This document shows positions 1 to 4,993 of a DNA stretch of 7,770 bases, one piece after another (within the stretch, counting starts at the first letter, position 1; each line of letters starts with the position of its first letter). The notes beneath the pieces were generated by a model. The model made no database searches. It was not told where the DNA came from and was given only the letters and a program-made list of their open reading frames with translations. Both the position numbers and the translations under genes were made by a program. The DNA is from Candidatus Iainarchaeum sp. (GTDB lineage: Archaea > B1Sed10-29), in the NCBI GenBank assembly GCA_003553825.1, contig PWFL01000013.1:1-7770 (forward strand), in the 5' to 3' direction.

Positions 1-66
1 TACAAGAAAATAGAGAGGTACGATAAGATGAACCTTAACCTACAAGAAAATAGAGAGGTACGATAA
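1..66 (+). CDS. Possible 3' end of an upstream gene (partial; perhaps exosome Rrp4)
   Basis: Frame 1 is open from the window edge to a TAA at 64-66, reading YKKIERYDKMNLNLQENREVR. A second possibility is frame 3, which ends earlier at TAA 24-26 with QENREVR. In many archaea the gene directly before rrp41 is rrp4, the S1/KH RNA-binding cap of the exosome, so an rrp4 end is plausible from context. Too few residues are visible to recognise any family, and the tandem duplication makes the true frame uncertain. If frame 3 is right, the stretch 28-66 is a separate mini-ORF rather than part of this gene. Confidence 0.25.
   Translation, partial: YKKIERYDKMNLNLQENREVR
28..66 (+). promoter_or_regulatory. 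Leader mini-ORF ahead of rrp41 (12 codons)
   Basis: ATG at 28 opens a 12-codon frame (MNLNLQENREVR) that ends at TAA 64-66, one base before the rrp41 ATG at 68. It has its own Shine-Dalgarno (gaggt, 8 nt upstream), an exact copy of the one used by rrp41. Its coding sequence contains the rrp41 ribosome binding site, so a ribosome finishing here would be placed to restart at rrp41. It resembles the mini-ORF ahead of rrp42. Translation is not proven, and the same bases could be the tail of an upstream gene. Confidence 0.35.
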
Positions 67-67
67 G

Positions 68-826
68 ATGGCCAAGAAAACCAAAAAACTAATGAAAAAA
101 GGAAAAAGACTGGACGGAAGAAAACCAGACGAAATAAGACCAATCAAAATAAAAGCAGGCTACACAAAAAGAGCCGATGGATCAGCCTACCTAGAATGGG
201 GAGGCAACAAAGTAGCAGCATCAGTACACGGACCAAGAACCTGCTACCCACAACACGAAAGAAGCCCATACAAAGCAAGAATAAAATACAAATACAAGCT
301 AGCACCATTCTCAGTGGACGAAAGAACACACCCAGCACCAAGCAGAAGAGACAAAGAAATAAGCAAAGTATCAGCAGAAGCACTGGAAGAAGTAGTATTC
401 ACACAGTACTTCCCAGAAACAACAATAGATATCTACACCACAATACTGCAAGCAGCAGCAGGAACAAGAGTAGCAGCACTATCAGCAGCATCAGTAGCAC
501 TAGCAGATGCAGGCATACCGATGAAAGACCTAGTAACAGCATGCGCAGCGGGAAAAATAGAGGGAAAAGTAGTATTAGACCTCGACCAGGACGAAGACCA
601 AATGGGGCAAGCCGATCTACCAATAGCGTATATACCACACAGCGACGAAATAACACTAATGCAGATGGACGGCGACCTAACCACAGAAGAATACAAAGAA
701 GCACTCGACCTAGCAGTGGACGGATGCATGCAAGTATACGAAGAACAGAAAAACGCACTGAAAGACAAATACAAACACCTAGAAGAAGACAACACAGGAA
801 AAAACACAGAGGAGGATAAAAAATGA
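68..826 (+). CDS. rrp41: Exosome catalytic subunit Rrp41 (RNase PH family)
   Basis: This is the active 3'-5' phosphorolytic ribonuclease subunit of the archaeal exosome, which alternates with Rrp42 in a hexameric ring in the cytoplasm. The protein of 252 aa matches the usual archaeal length. Family signatures are clear: LDGRKPDEIRPIKI (15-28), RADGSAYLEWG (35-45), APFSVDER (79-86) and GIPMKDLVTACAAGK (149-163). By family comparison, phosphate and RNA contacts fall on R93/R94 and R134, and the catalytic aspartates on D177 and D183 of EDQMGQAD; all are present, so the enzyme should be active. Residues past about 232 form a charged acidic tail. The start is set by gaggt 8 nt upstream of ATG 68. 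Its stop (TGA 824-826) overlaps the ATG of the rrp42 leader mini-ORF. Confidence 0.97.
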   Translation: MAKKTKKLMKKGKRLDGRKPDEIRPIKIKAGYTKRADGSAYLEWGGNKVAASVHGPRTCYPQHERSPYKARIKYKYKLAPFSVDERTHPAPSRRDKEISKVSAEALEEVVFTQYFPETTIDIYTTILQAAAGTRVAALSAASVALADAGIPMKDLVTACAAGKIEGKVVLDLDQDEDQMGQADLPIAYIPHSDEITLMQMDGDLTTEEYKEALDLAVDGCMQVYEEQKNALKDKYKHLEEDNTGKNTEEDKK

Positions 827-864
827 ATTTTATCCTTCAACTAAGAGAACAGGAGGAACGATAA
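823..864 (+). promoter_or_regulatory. Leader mini-ORF between rrp41 and rrp42 (13 codons)
   Basis: ATG at 823 overlaps the rrp41 stop as ATGA and opens MNFILQLREQEER, ending at TAA 862-864, one base before the rrp42 ATG at 866. A strong Shine-Dalgarno (gaggagg, 809-815) lies inside the rrp41 end, 7 nt before this ATG. The rrp42 site aggagg (851-856) lies inside the mini-ORF. Compared codon by codon with the rrp41 leader, 25 of the 30 bases outside the middle segment match. The arrangement suggests chained coupling: rrp41 stop, mini-ORF, rrp42 start. Translation itself is inferred. Confidence 0.4.
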
Positions 865-865
865 A

Positions 866-1666
866 ATGACAGACGACTTAATATGGGACGTGAAAAAAGA
901 CAGAGTCCTAAGAGAACTAAAAAAAGGAAAAAGACTCGATGGAAGAGAAAAAAAGGAAGAAAGAGAAATAGAAATAACTCCAAATTACATAGACAGAGCC
1001 GAAGGAAGCGCAATGGTTAAACTAGGAGATACAAGAGTAGTAGCAGGAGTAAAAATAGGAACAGGAACACCCTATCCAGACTCACCTGAAGAAGGAACAC
1101 TAATGACAAGCATAGAACTATCACCAGTATCCTCACCAGGATTCGAAACCGGGCCACCACGAGAAAAAACAGTAGAACTATCAAGAGTAATAGACAGAGG
1201 AATAAGAGAAAGCGAAATGGTGGACATGGAAGAACTATGCATAGAACCAGGAGAAAAAGTATACAACGTATTCATAGACATCTTCCCACTCGACCACGAC
1301 GGAAACCTAATAGACGCATCGGCAATAGCAGCAGTCAACGCGTTAAAAAACACAAAGCTACCAGTATACGACAAAGAAGAAGAAAAACTAAACAGAGAAG
1401 AACACGCTGGACCACTACCAACTCAGGACACACCAGTAGCAAAAACCTTCTCCAAACTAGGAGACGAAGTAGTGCTCGACCCACAGATAGACGAAGAAAA
1501 AGCACAGGACGCAAGACTAACAATCTACGTGAACAAAAAAGACAACGTGTGTGCTTCACAAAAAGGAGGAACAGGAGCATTTAAAAGAGAAGAAATAAAC
1601 AAATTAATAGAAGAAGCAGTGGAAAAAGCACCCGAAACAAGAAAAAAGATAGAAGAAAACTCGTAA
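866..1666 (+). CDS. rrp42: Exosome non-catalytic subunit Rrp42 (RNase PH family)
   Basis: This is the structural partner of Rrp41; three of each form the exosome ring, with Rrp42 helping to bind RNA while lacking the catalytic aspartates. At 266 aa it has the usual length. Signatures include KGKRLDGR (20-27), GSAMVKLGDTRVVAGVK (47-63), DHDGNLIDASAIAAVNAL (143-160) and a C-terminal VCASQKGGTGAFKREEI (228-244), close to the VCAxQKxGxGxF pattern of the family. The start is supported by aggagg 9 nt before ATG 866. It lies 39 bp after rrp41, and that spacer is filled by the 13-codon mini-ORF. eL43 follows after 20 bp, so the genes are very probably co-transcribed. Confidence 0.96.
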   Translation: MTDDLIWDVKKDRVLRELKKGKRLDGREKKEEREIEITPNYIDRAEGSAMVKLGDTRVVAGVKIGTGTPYPDSPEEGTLMTSIELSPVSSPGFETGPPREKTVELSRVIDRGIRESEMVDMEELCIEPGEKVYNVFIDIFPLDHDGNLIDASAIAAVNALKNTKLPVYDKEEEKLNREEHAGPLPTQDTPVAKTFSKLGDEVVLDPQIDEEKAQDARLTIYVNKKDNVCASQKGGTGAFKREEINKLIEEAVEKAPETRKKIEENS

Positions 1667-1686
1667 ACATAGAAAGGTGAAAGAAA

Positions 1687-1992
1687 ATGACCAGAACAAA
1701 ACTATCAGCAGCATCCAGATACGGGCCAAGATACGGCTCCACACTAAAAAAGAAAATAAAAGACATAGAAGAAACACAGAGAAAAAAACAAGTATGTCCG
1801 CAGTGCAACAGAAGAAGCCTGAAAAGAAAAGAATACGGAATATGGAAGTGCACTAAATGCAGAGCAAAAATAGCCGGAGGAGCCTACACACCAAGAACAC
1901 CGGACGGGCTTGAAGCAAAAAGAATAGTTAAAAGAGAAGAAAAAGCACAAGAAAAAGCTGAAGAACTGCAGCAGGAAACCGAAAACGAATAA
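1687..1992 (+). CDS. rpl37ae: Large ribosomal subunit protein eL43 (L37Ae)
   Basis: This small zinc-ribbon protein of the large ribosomal subunit is shared by Archaea and eukaryotes. The 101-aa product has the expected N-terminus with RYGPRYGSTLKKKI (11-24), a four-cysteine zinc site (C37-x2-C40 and C55-x2-C58) and the conserved AGGAYTPRTPDG segment (63-74). After residue 78 comes a lysine/glutamate-rich helix and an acidic tail, somewhat longer than the core fold needs. The start is fixed by aaaggtga, 6 nt before the ATG. Position directly after rrp42 is a well-known archaeal gene order. rpoP starts 13 nt downstream. Confidence 0.96.
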   Translation: MTRTKLSAASRYGPRYGSTLKKKIKDIEETQRKKQVCPQCNRRSLKRKEYGIWKCTKCRAKIAGGAYTPRTPDGLEAKRIVKREEKAQEKAEELQQETENE

Positions 1993-2005
1993 AGAGTTGA
2001 TAAAA

Positions 2006-2137
2006 ATGCCAGAATGGAAATGCTTTAACTGCGGAAAAGAACTCAAAGAACTACAAGAGGCCAAATGCCCAAAATGCGGAAAGAAAATCCTTACAAAGAA
2101 AAGACCGCAAGTAGTGCAAGAAGTCAAAACCGATTAA
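2006..2137 (+). CDS. rpoP: DNA-directed RNA polymerase subunit P (Rpo12)
   Basis: This is the smallest subunit of archaeal RNA polymerase (Rpb12 homologue), a zinc-ribbon peptide that stabilises the assembly platform. The 43-aa product reads MPEWKCFNCGKEL at the start, with zinc ligands C6, C9, C21 and C24 (CFNC and CPKC) and the family-typical basic KKRPQVVQEVK end (31-41). Length matches archaeal RpoP. The start is ATG 2006; the Shine-Dalgarno is weak (gagttgat), so translation may depend on coupling to eL43, which stops 13 nt upstream. rpoP follows L37Ae in many archaea, which supports the call. Confidence 0.95.
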   Translation: MPEWKCFNCGKELKELQEAKCPKCGKKILTKKRPQVVQEVKTD

Positions 2138-2174
2138 AACACTCAAGACCAACATTATCATAGGAGGTACAAAA

Positions 2175-2486
2175 ATGCCAGAAGAAGACCAAGCTAGAAG
2201 AGCTCAAAACCTACAAAGACAACTACAAGCCCTGCAAAACCAAGAAAGGAGCATAGGACTACAATTAAGAGAAGTAAAACAAGCACTGGAGGAAGTACAA
2301 GACTCAGAAGGAGATGTATACAAGGCAGCAGGAAATGTATTGATCCAGAAAGACAAAGAAGAAGTAATAGAAGAACTAGAGGAAAAGAAAGAAAACTTAG
2401 AAGAACAAAAAGAAGCACTGGAAAGCAAGAAAGAACAAGCACAGGGTAAAATACAGGAAATGACACCACAACAAGAAGCAGCGTAA
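2175..2486 (+). CDS. pfdB: Prefoldin subunit beta
   Basis: This is the beta subunit of the archaeal prefoldin (GimC) chaperone, a cytoplasmic alpha2-beta4 hexamer that holds unfolded chains and passes them to the thermosome. The 103-aa protein has the two-helix coiled-coil plan: helix one about 5-43, a beta-hairpin segment with DVYKAAGNVLIQKD (47-60), and helix two about 61-95, very rich in Glu, Lys and Gln. VYKxxGNxLIxxDKxxV is typical of beta subunits. A strong Shine-Dalgarno (aggaggt, 2162-2168) lies 6 nt before the ATG. It is the last gene of the operon: a hairpin and a new promoter follow. In some archaea other genes lie between rpoP and pfdB; here only 37 bp separate them. Confidence 0.93.
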   Translation: MPEEDQARRAQNLQRQLQALQNQERSIGLQLREVKQALEEVQDSEGDVYKAAGNVLIQKDKEEVIEELEEKKENLEEQKEALESKKEQAQGKIQEMTPQQEAA

Positions 2487-2509
2487 AACAAGCCAAAAAA
2501 CCCACACAA

Positions 2510-2529
2510 GGGAACCACCAACGGTTCCC
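2510..2529 (+). terminator. Hairpin after pfdB, probable transcript end
   Basis: GGGAACC (2510-2516) pairs perfectly with GGTTCCC (2523-2529) across the loop ACCAAC. It lies 23 nt after the pfdB stop and just before the promoter of the PRC-barrel pair. No T-run follows, so it may be a 3'-end stabilising or processing structure rather than a classical intrinsic terminator. Confidence 0.5.
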
Positions 2530-2540
2530 CAACCCAACCA

Positions 2541-2548
2541 CTTAAATA
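2541..2548 (+). promoter_or_regulatory. TATA box for the PRC-barrel gene pair
   Basis: CTTAAATA lies 46 nt before the ATG at 2594. A transcript starting about 25 nt downstream (near 2570) would leave a leader of roughly 24 nt containing the ggtga ribosome site at 2585-2589. The same CTTAAATA core appears in several other gaps of this window. Confidence 0.55.
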
Positions 2549-2593
2549 GGTAGAAATCATTCTAATAGTGAACAACCACAAACCGGTGAAAAC

Positions 2594-2830
2594 ATGAAAA
2601 GAATAAGCGAAATTAGAGGAAAGAAAATATACTCCGAAAGCGAACACATAGGAAAAGCAACCGATGTAGTGATAAACCCGGAAAAAGGAGAAATAACCTA
2701 CCTAATAAAGGGAAAAATATCATCACTACCGAACAAGGATCTAAAAGAAGCAAGAGAATTCATAAGAGAAAACATAATACCGTTCGAAAAGGTAAGATCA
2801 ATAAAAGACATAATAGTAGTGAGGGAATAA
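2594..2830 (+). CDS. PRC-barrel domain protein (first of a tandem pair)
   Basis: This 78-aa protein consists of a single PRC-barrel fold. The pattern ISEIRGKKIYSESEHIGKATDVVINPEKGEI begins the barrel (4-34): strand, a 'G-K-I' turn, the 'IGKATDVVI' strand, then a 'GEITYLIKG' strand (32-40) and a closing 'IIPFEKVRSIKDIIVV' (61-76). PRC barrels are small beta domains that act in protein-protein contacts; in haloarchaea stand-alone PRC-barrel proteins (CdpB type) take part in cell division through SepF. Whether this one does so is inference from family only. The start is supported by ggtga 4 nt upstream. The next gene begins 2 nt after its stop, so the pair is co-transcribed and probably co-translated. 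Confidence 0.85.
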   Translation: MKRISEIRGKKIYSESEHIGKATDVVINPEKGEITYLIKGKISSLPNKDLKEAREFIRENIIPFEKVRSIKDIIVVRE

Positions 2831-2832
2831 AA

Positions 2833-3078
2833 ATGAAACAAATACTAGGAAGAAAAATACGTGAGAAAAGAGCAATAACAACCGATGGGCAAGAAATAGG
2901 CCGAGTACTAGACGCCTACTTCGAAAACAACGGAAGAGTAGACAGCATTATAGTAAAACCAGAATCAATGCCAAGAGGAGCAAAAGAATACACCAACCAA
3001 GAAGGAAAACTAACAATCCCATTCCAACACGTGAAAGCAGTCGGAGAATACGTAGTAATAGACTTTCCAATGGAATAA
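2833..3078 (+). CDS. PRC-barrel domain protein (second of a tandem pair)
   Basis: This 81-aa single-domain PRC-barrel protein is a divergent paralogue of its neighbour. It shows the same order of elements: LGRKIREKRAITTDGQEIGRVLDAYFE (5-31) with the 'G-x-x-IG-x-V-x-D' hallmark, 'GRVDSIIVKPE' (34-44), then 'LTIPFQHVKAVGEYVVID' (60-77). Compared with the first copy it has a longer central loop (45-59) with MPRGAKEYTNQ. The ribosome site (gagg) lies inside the end of the previous gene, with a 2-nt gap between genes, indicating coupling. The two products may form a heteromer like the haloarchaeal CdpB1/CdpB2 pair; that is inference. Confidence 0.85.
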   Translation: MKQILGRKIREKRAITTDGQEIGRVLDAYFENNGRVDSIIVKPESMPRGAKEYTNQEGKLTIPFQHVKAVGEYVVIDFPME

Positions 3079-3106
3079 CACGAAAAAACTCGAAAAAACC
3101 CGAATA

Positions 3107-3146
3107 CTCAGAACTAGAGACGGTGCTCTCACGTGATAACCCTGAG
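3107..3146 (+). terminator. Weak stem-loop downstream of the PRC-barrel pair
   Basis: CTCAG (3107-3111) can pair with CTGAG (3142-3146), enclosing a smaller AGAG/CTCT hairpin (3116-3119 with 3126-3129). It begins 28 nt after the second PRC-barrel stop. Just before it are two tandem copies of cgaaaaaac (3081-3089, 3091-3099). There is no T-run, so its role as a transcript end is tentative. Confidence 0.25.
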
Positions 3147-3157
3147 ATCACTGTACA

Positions 3158-3165
3158 CTTAAATA
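3158..3165 (+). promoter_or_regulatory. TATA-like box without an assigned gene
   Basis: CTTAAATA preceded by 'ca', identical in core to the promoter ahead of the PRC-barrel pair. A start near 3185-3190 would transcribe an AT-rich stretch and then the structured RNA at 3284-3346. No coding frame begins nearby. It could be an alternative upstream promoter for that RNA or a chance AT-rich match. Confidence 0.3.
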
Positions 3166-3240
3166 CTTCTCAATTCCTATATTAATCAAATCCATAATAA
3201 TATCCAAAATATTTAATTTTTCCTCAATCATCCAAAACCC

Positions 3241-3249
3241 TTTTAAATA
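3241..3249 (+). promoter_or_regulatory. TATA box for the structured RNA candidate
   Basis: TTTTAAATA, preceded by a C-rich aaaaccc stretch, is the strongest TATA-like match in this gap. A transcript beginning about 25 nt downstream (about 3268-3272) would start just before the stem at 3284, consistent with a dedicated promoter for a small RNA. A second AT element, aataaata, lies at about 3255-3262. Confidence 0.5.
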
Positions 3250-3283
3250 AAAAGTAATAAATACTTAGTACCCCCTTCTCCCA

Positions 3284-3346
3284 TGGAGAGGTTAGATACA
3301 TTCTAAATTCTTCGGGCTGGGTGAGCCTGACTTTCAAGCCTCTCCA
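3284..3346 (+). ncRNA. Three-way-junction small RNA candidate (unrecognised family)
   Basis: The 63-nt core folds into three perfect or near-perfect helices. The closing stem is TGGAGAGG (3284-3291) with CCTCTCCA (3339-3346), 8 bp. Hairpin one is TTAGA/TCTAA (3292-3296, 3302-3306) with loop TACAT. Hairpin two is TCGGGCT/AGCCTGA (3312-3318, 3324-3330), 7 bp with one G-U and loop GGGTG. Junction strands are 0, ATTCT and CTTTCAAG. A TATA box lies 35 nt upstream and a long pyrimidine tract directly downstream, so an independent transcript of about 75-110 nt is plausible. It is too short for a tRNA and lacks C/D boxes. Expression and strand are inferred. Confidence 0.5.
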
Positions 3347-3350
3347 ACCA

Positions 3351-3382
3351 TCCCCTCCCTTTCCCTCTTCTCCCTTCTTTTC
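3351..3382 (-). other. 32-nt pyrimidine tract; G-quadruplex motif on the minus strand
   Basis: The plus strand is unbroken C/T for 32 nt. On the minus strand, 3374-3352 reads G3-N6-G3-N3-G3-N1-G4, which fits the canonical four-tract quadruplex pattern with loops of 1 to 7. The tract also holds a 13-nt mirror palindrome (CTCCCTTTCCCTC, 3355-3367), the symmetry associated with triplex DNA. It follows the structured RNA directly and could serve as its transcription end, since pyrimidine-rich tracts act in archaeal termination. Confidence 0.6.
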
Positions 3383-3453
3383 AAGCATAAAATAACTAGC
3401 CACAGTGCTCCTTAACCAATACGGACTTCCTAAAACTATTTAGAAACACTCTA

Positions 3454-3473
3454 TTCCAGAATGTTCCACATTC
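3454..3473 (+). promoter_or_regulatory. Possible operator upstream of the HTH gene
   Basis: The stretch has TTC at 3454, GAA at 3459, TTC at 3464 and a last TTC at 3471, with the first three in 5-bp alternating phase. It lies about 20 bp ahead of the TATA box at 3494, where a regulator could bind. The neighbouring gene encodes a DNA-binding protein, so autoregulation is possible. There is no direct evidence, and the motif may be chance. Confidence 0.2.
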
Positions 3474-3493
3474 CCTCAAACCAAATTCGTTAA

Positions 3494-3502
3494 TTATTTA
3501 AA
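3494..3502 (+). promoter_or_regulatory. TATA box for the HTH regulator (leaderless mRNA)
   Basis: TTATTTAAA is centred about 28 nt before the ATG at 3526, the distance expected from an archaeal TATA box to the transcript start. The bases directly before the ATG (ttactaaac) have no Shine-Dalgarno. Together these suggest a leaderless transcript, unlike most other genes here. Confidence 0.6.
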
Positions 3503-3525
3503 GATGGAGAAAAATATTACTAAAC

Positions 3526-4215
3526 ATGGAAAAACTCCCGCTCAAGATAGCCGGTGAAATAACCCTATCCGAGAATCCGGGCGCAAGCCTGAAAAAGTGG
3601 AGAGAGATTTTTGACGTAACACAGACAGAACTAGCCGATCATCTCGGCGTGACTTCCTCCACAATCAGCGACTACGAATCCAACAGAAGATCAAGCCCAG
3701 GAACCAACATAATACAGAGATTCGTGGAAGCAATAATAGAAATAGATCAAGAAAAAGGCGGATGGACCGTAAAAAAACTAAGCAAAGACGAAGAAACTGA
3801 AGAACCGTACGAAATACTTAGCTTAACCGGTTCAATGGACTGCAAGCAATTCGTAGAAGAAGTGATAGACGGAGAAGTAGTTCTGGGAGAAGAAAAACTA
3901 GAAGAATCCAAGATCTACGGATGCACATTAATAGATTCTTTAAGAGCAATAGTAGAACTACCTTGCGATCAATTCATAAACATATACGGATCCACAACCG
4001 AAAGAGCCCTGATTTTCCAGAACGTCTCCATGGGGAGGAGCCCTTTGGTAGCTGTAAGAGTAACAGAGCTCAAGCCATCTATGATAGTTTTACATAACGT
4101 GAATGAAGTGGATAAGATAGGCAAGAAAATAGCTAAAGCAGAAGGAGTGCCTCTAGTAAAAACCATTCTGCCTTTAGATCAGATTAAGACAAGAGTGGAA
4201 GAATTTTCACCTTAA
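3526..4215 (+). CDS. XRE-family HTH transcriptional regulator (COG1709-like archaeal type)
   Basis: This 229-aa predicted DNA-binding regulator has an XRE/Cro-type helix-turn-helix at residues 22-72: LKKWREIFDVTQTELADHLG, then VTSSTISDYESNRRSSPG with the recognition helix around SSTISDYE. The region from about 95 to the end is a conserved alpha/beta domain with GCTLIDSLRAIVEL (132-145) and YGSTTERALIFQNVSMGRSPLVAVRV (154-179), features I associate with the archaeal COG1709 group, whose targets and ligand are unknown. A hinge of charged residues (84-94) links the domains. It is preceded by a TATA box at leaderless distance. Its stop is one base from the stop of the opposing gene at 4217, so the two mRNAs probably overlap at their 3' ends. 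Confidence 0.85.
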   Translation: MEKLPLKIAGEITLSENPGASLKKWREIFDVTQTELADHLGVTSSTISDYESNRRSSPGTNIIQRFVEAIIEIDQEKGGWTVKKLSKDEETEEPYEILSLTGSMDCKQFVEEVIDGEVVLGEEKLEESKIYGCTLIDSLRAIVELPCDQFINIYGSTTERALIFQNVSMGRSPLVAVRVTELKPSMIVLHNVNEVDKIGKKIAKAEGVPLVKTILPLDQIKTRVEEFSP

Positions 4216-4216
4216 T

Positions 4217-4927
4217 TCAGCCTAACAGGTTTCTAATCTCTTCTTCTAGCCTACGTAGATTTATATCAACTTTATCTTTACACCTGGCTTTTGGAGGAAG
4301 ATTCATTTTTAGGTCTTCTGGAAGTTTTTTCTCCGAAATAACCAGTAGGTTATCCGGTTTTAAGTAGTGGTGAGAGTCCTTTATCTTTGATAAATCCTTT
4401 GAATTGAACTCGTTTTTAACGTGCATCACTAACTTTACGTCGTGCATTTTATCAAGTAGCTCTTTTGAATTTTCTTTTAATAATGAATCGGATAGGAATT
4501 CATAGGTGTATAGAGATCTTTTCAGATCTTCTTTTTCTCTATACATTGATTTTCTTTCTCCTTCCATTATTACGTATTCCGGTGTTATCTTTTTGGCCGA
4601 GTTCCTTGAAGGAACGTAGATCTCTGGCATGTACCATGCTGAATACGCCCTAGCTTTTTTATCCGTGATCATTACATTGGGTGGTGAAATAGTTGGACTG
4701 AATTCTAGCCTCTCCAGTCTTCTTGATTCCTTACCTCTTTGTATGTCCACGTTGTTTGCTTTCAAGGATTTGATCGCGGTTAGAAGTGTCTTCATGTGGA
4801 AGCTGAATTCAGAACTCTTCTGTTGTTCCTTCTTTGTCTCATAAATAGATTTTAGGTTTTTTATTCCTTTTTGACCTTGTGAGAGCTTGTTTTCACTCTC
4901 ATTGAACATGTCTAGCAGCGTCTGCAT
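4217..4927 (-). CDS. Hypothetical protein, 236 aa, no recognised family
   Basis: I do not recognise this protein. It has a coding-like composition, a promoter (TATA at 4994-5003) and a ribosome site (ggtga, 7 nt before ATG 4927), so it is probably real. Residues 1-60 are helical and Gln/Lys/Ser-rich, possibly a short coiled coil. The middle (75-125) looks like beta strands: TISPPNVMITDKK, AYSAWYMPEIYVPSR, ITPEYVIMEGE. Residues 128-162 are a long charged helix, followed by KLVMHVKNEF (165-174) and LKPDNLLVISEKKL (189-202), then a helical end. No signal peptide or membrane segment is visible. It lies 93 bp downstream of pyrG but has its own promoter, and it is convergent with the HTH gene with a 1-nt gap. 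Confidence 0.7.
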   Translation of the reverse strand: MQTLLDMFNESENKLSQGQKGIKNLKSIYETKKEQQKSSEFSFHMKTLLTAIKSLKANNVDIQRGKESRRLERLEFSPTISPPNVMITDKKARAYSAWYMPEIYVPSRNSAKKITPEYVIMEGERKSMYREKEDLKRSLYTYEFLSDSLLKENSKELLDKMHDVKLVMHVKNEFNSKDLSKIKDSHHYLKPDNLLVISEKKLPEDLKMNLPPKARCKDKVDINLRRLEEEIRNLLG

Positions 4928-4993
4928 TTCGGCGTCACCGTTCTGAGTTTTACCCTTAATCCCTCAGAGTTTCACATTAACAAGGAAATCCGA

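Larger units (their letters stand above)
1..70 (+). repeat. Tandem duplication (40-bp period) of the rrp41 start region
   Basis: Bases 1-30 and 41-70 are identical over 30 nt; the 10 bases between them (aaccttaacc) complete a 40-bp unit. Each copy carries a Shine-Dalgarno core (gaggt), a TAA stop and an ATG: at 28-30 in copy one, and at 68-70 in copy two, which is the rrp41 start. Because 40 is not a multiple of three, the second copy is read in a different frame if translation continues from the first. It may be a true duplication of a ribosome binding site or an assembly artefact; the sequence alone cannot tell. Confidence 0.9.

Noticed and set aside
1..70. CRISPR repeat pair
   Set aside because: There are only two copies with a 10-bp spacer, and the repeat contains a ribosome site and the rrp41 start codon.
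196..819. Long alternate-frame ORF inside rrp41 on the plus strand
   Set aside because: It lies wholly within rrp41, and its Arg/Thr/Asn/Ser-rich product has no fold-like pattern. The T-poor coding strand lowers stop codon frequency and creates such frames.
2204..2647. Antisense ORF of 147 codons across pfdB and the following gap
   Set aside because: It is Cys/Ser/Phe-rich, antisense to clear genes and promoters, and has no ribosome site. It is a composition artefact, as are the antisense frames in rrp41, rrp42, eL43 and pyrG.
3284..3346. Hammerhead ribozyme on either strand
   Set aside because: The three-helix shape fits, but the junctions lack CUGAUGA and GAAA core sequences in the right places.
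3284..3350. tRNA gene, suggested by a 7-8 bp end stem followed by an ACCA-like end
   Set aside because: At 61-63 nt it is too short, there is no T-arm stem next to the closing helix and no GTTCGA-type loop, and the branch pattern is a three-way junction, not a cloverleaf.
3454..3466. Eukaryote-type heat-shock element (TTCnnGAAnnTTC)
   Set aside because: Archaea lack the HSF family, so the literal match cannot mean that; only a generic operator remains possible.
4217..4927. PD-(D/E)XK nuclease fold, from KPDNLLVISEKK near residues 190-201
   Set aside because: Only six residues separate PD from E-x-K, too few for the usual beta hairpin, and no preceding conserved acidic helix residue is evident.
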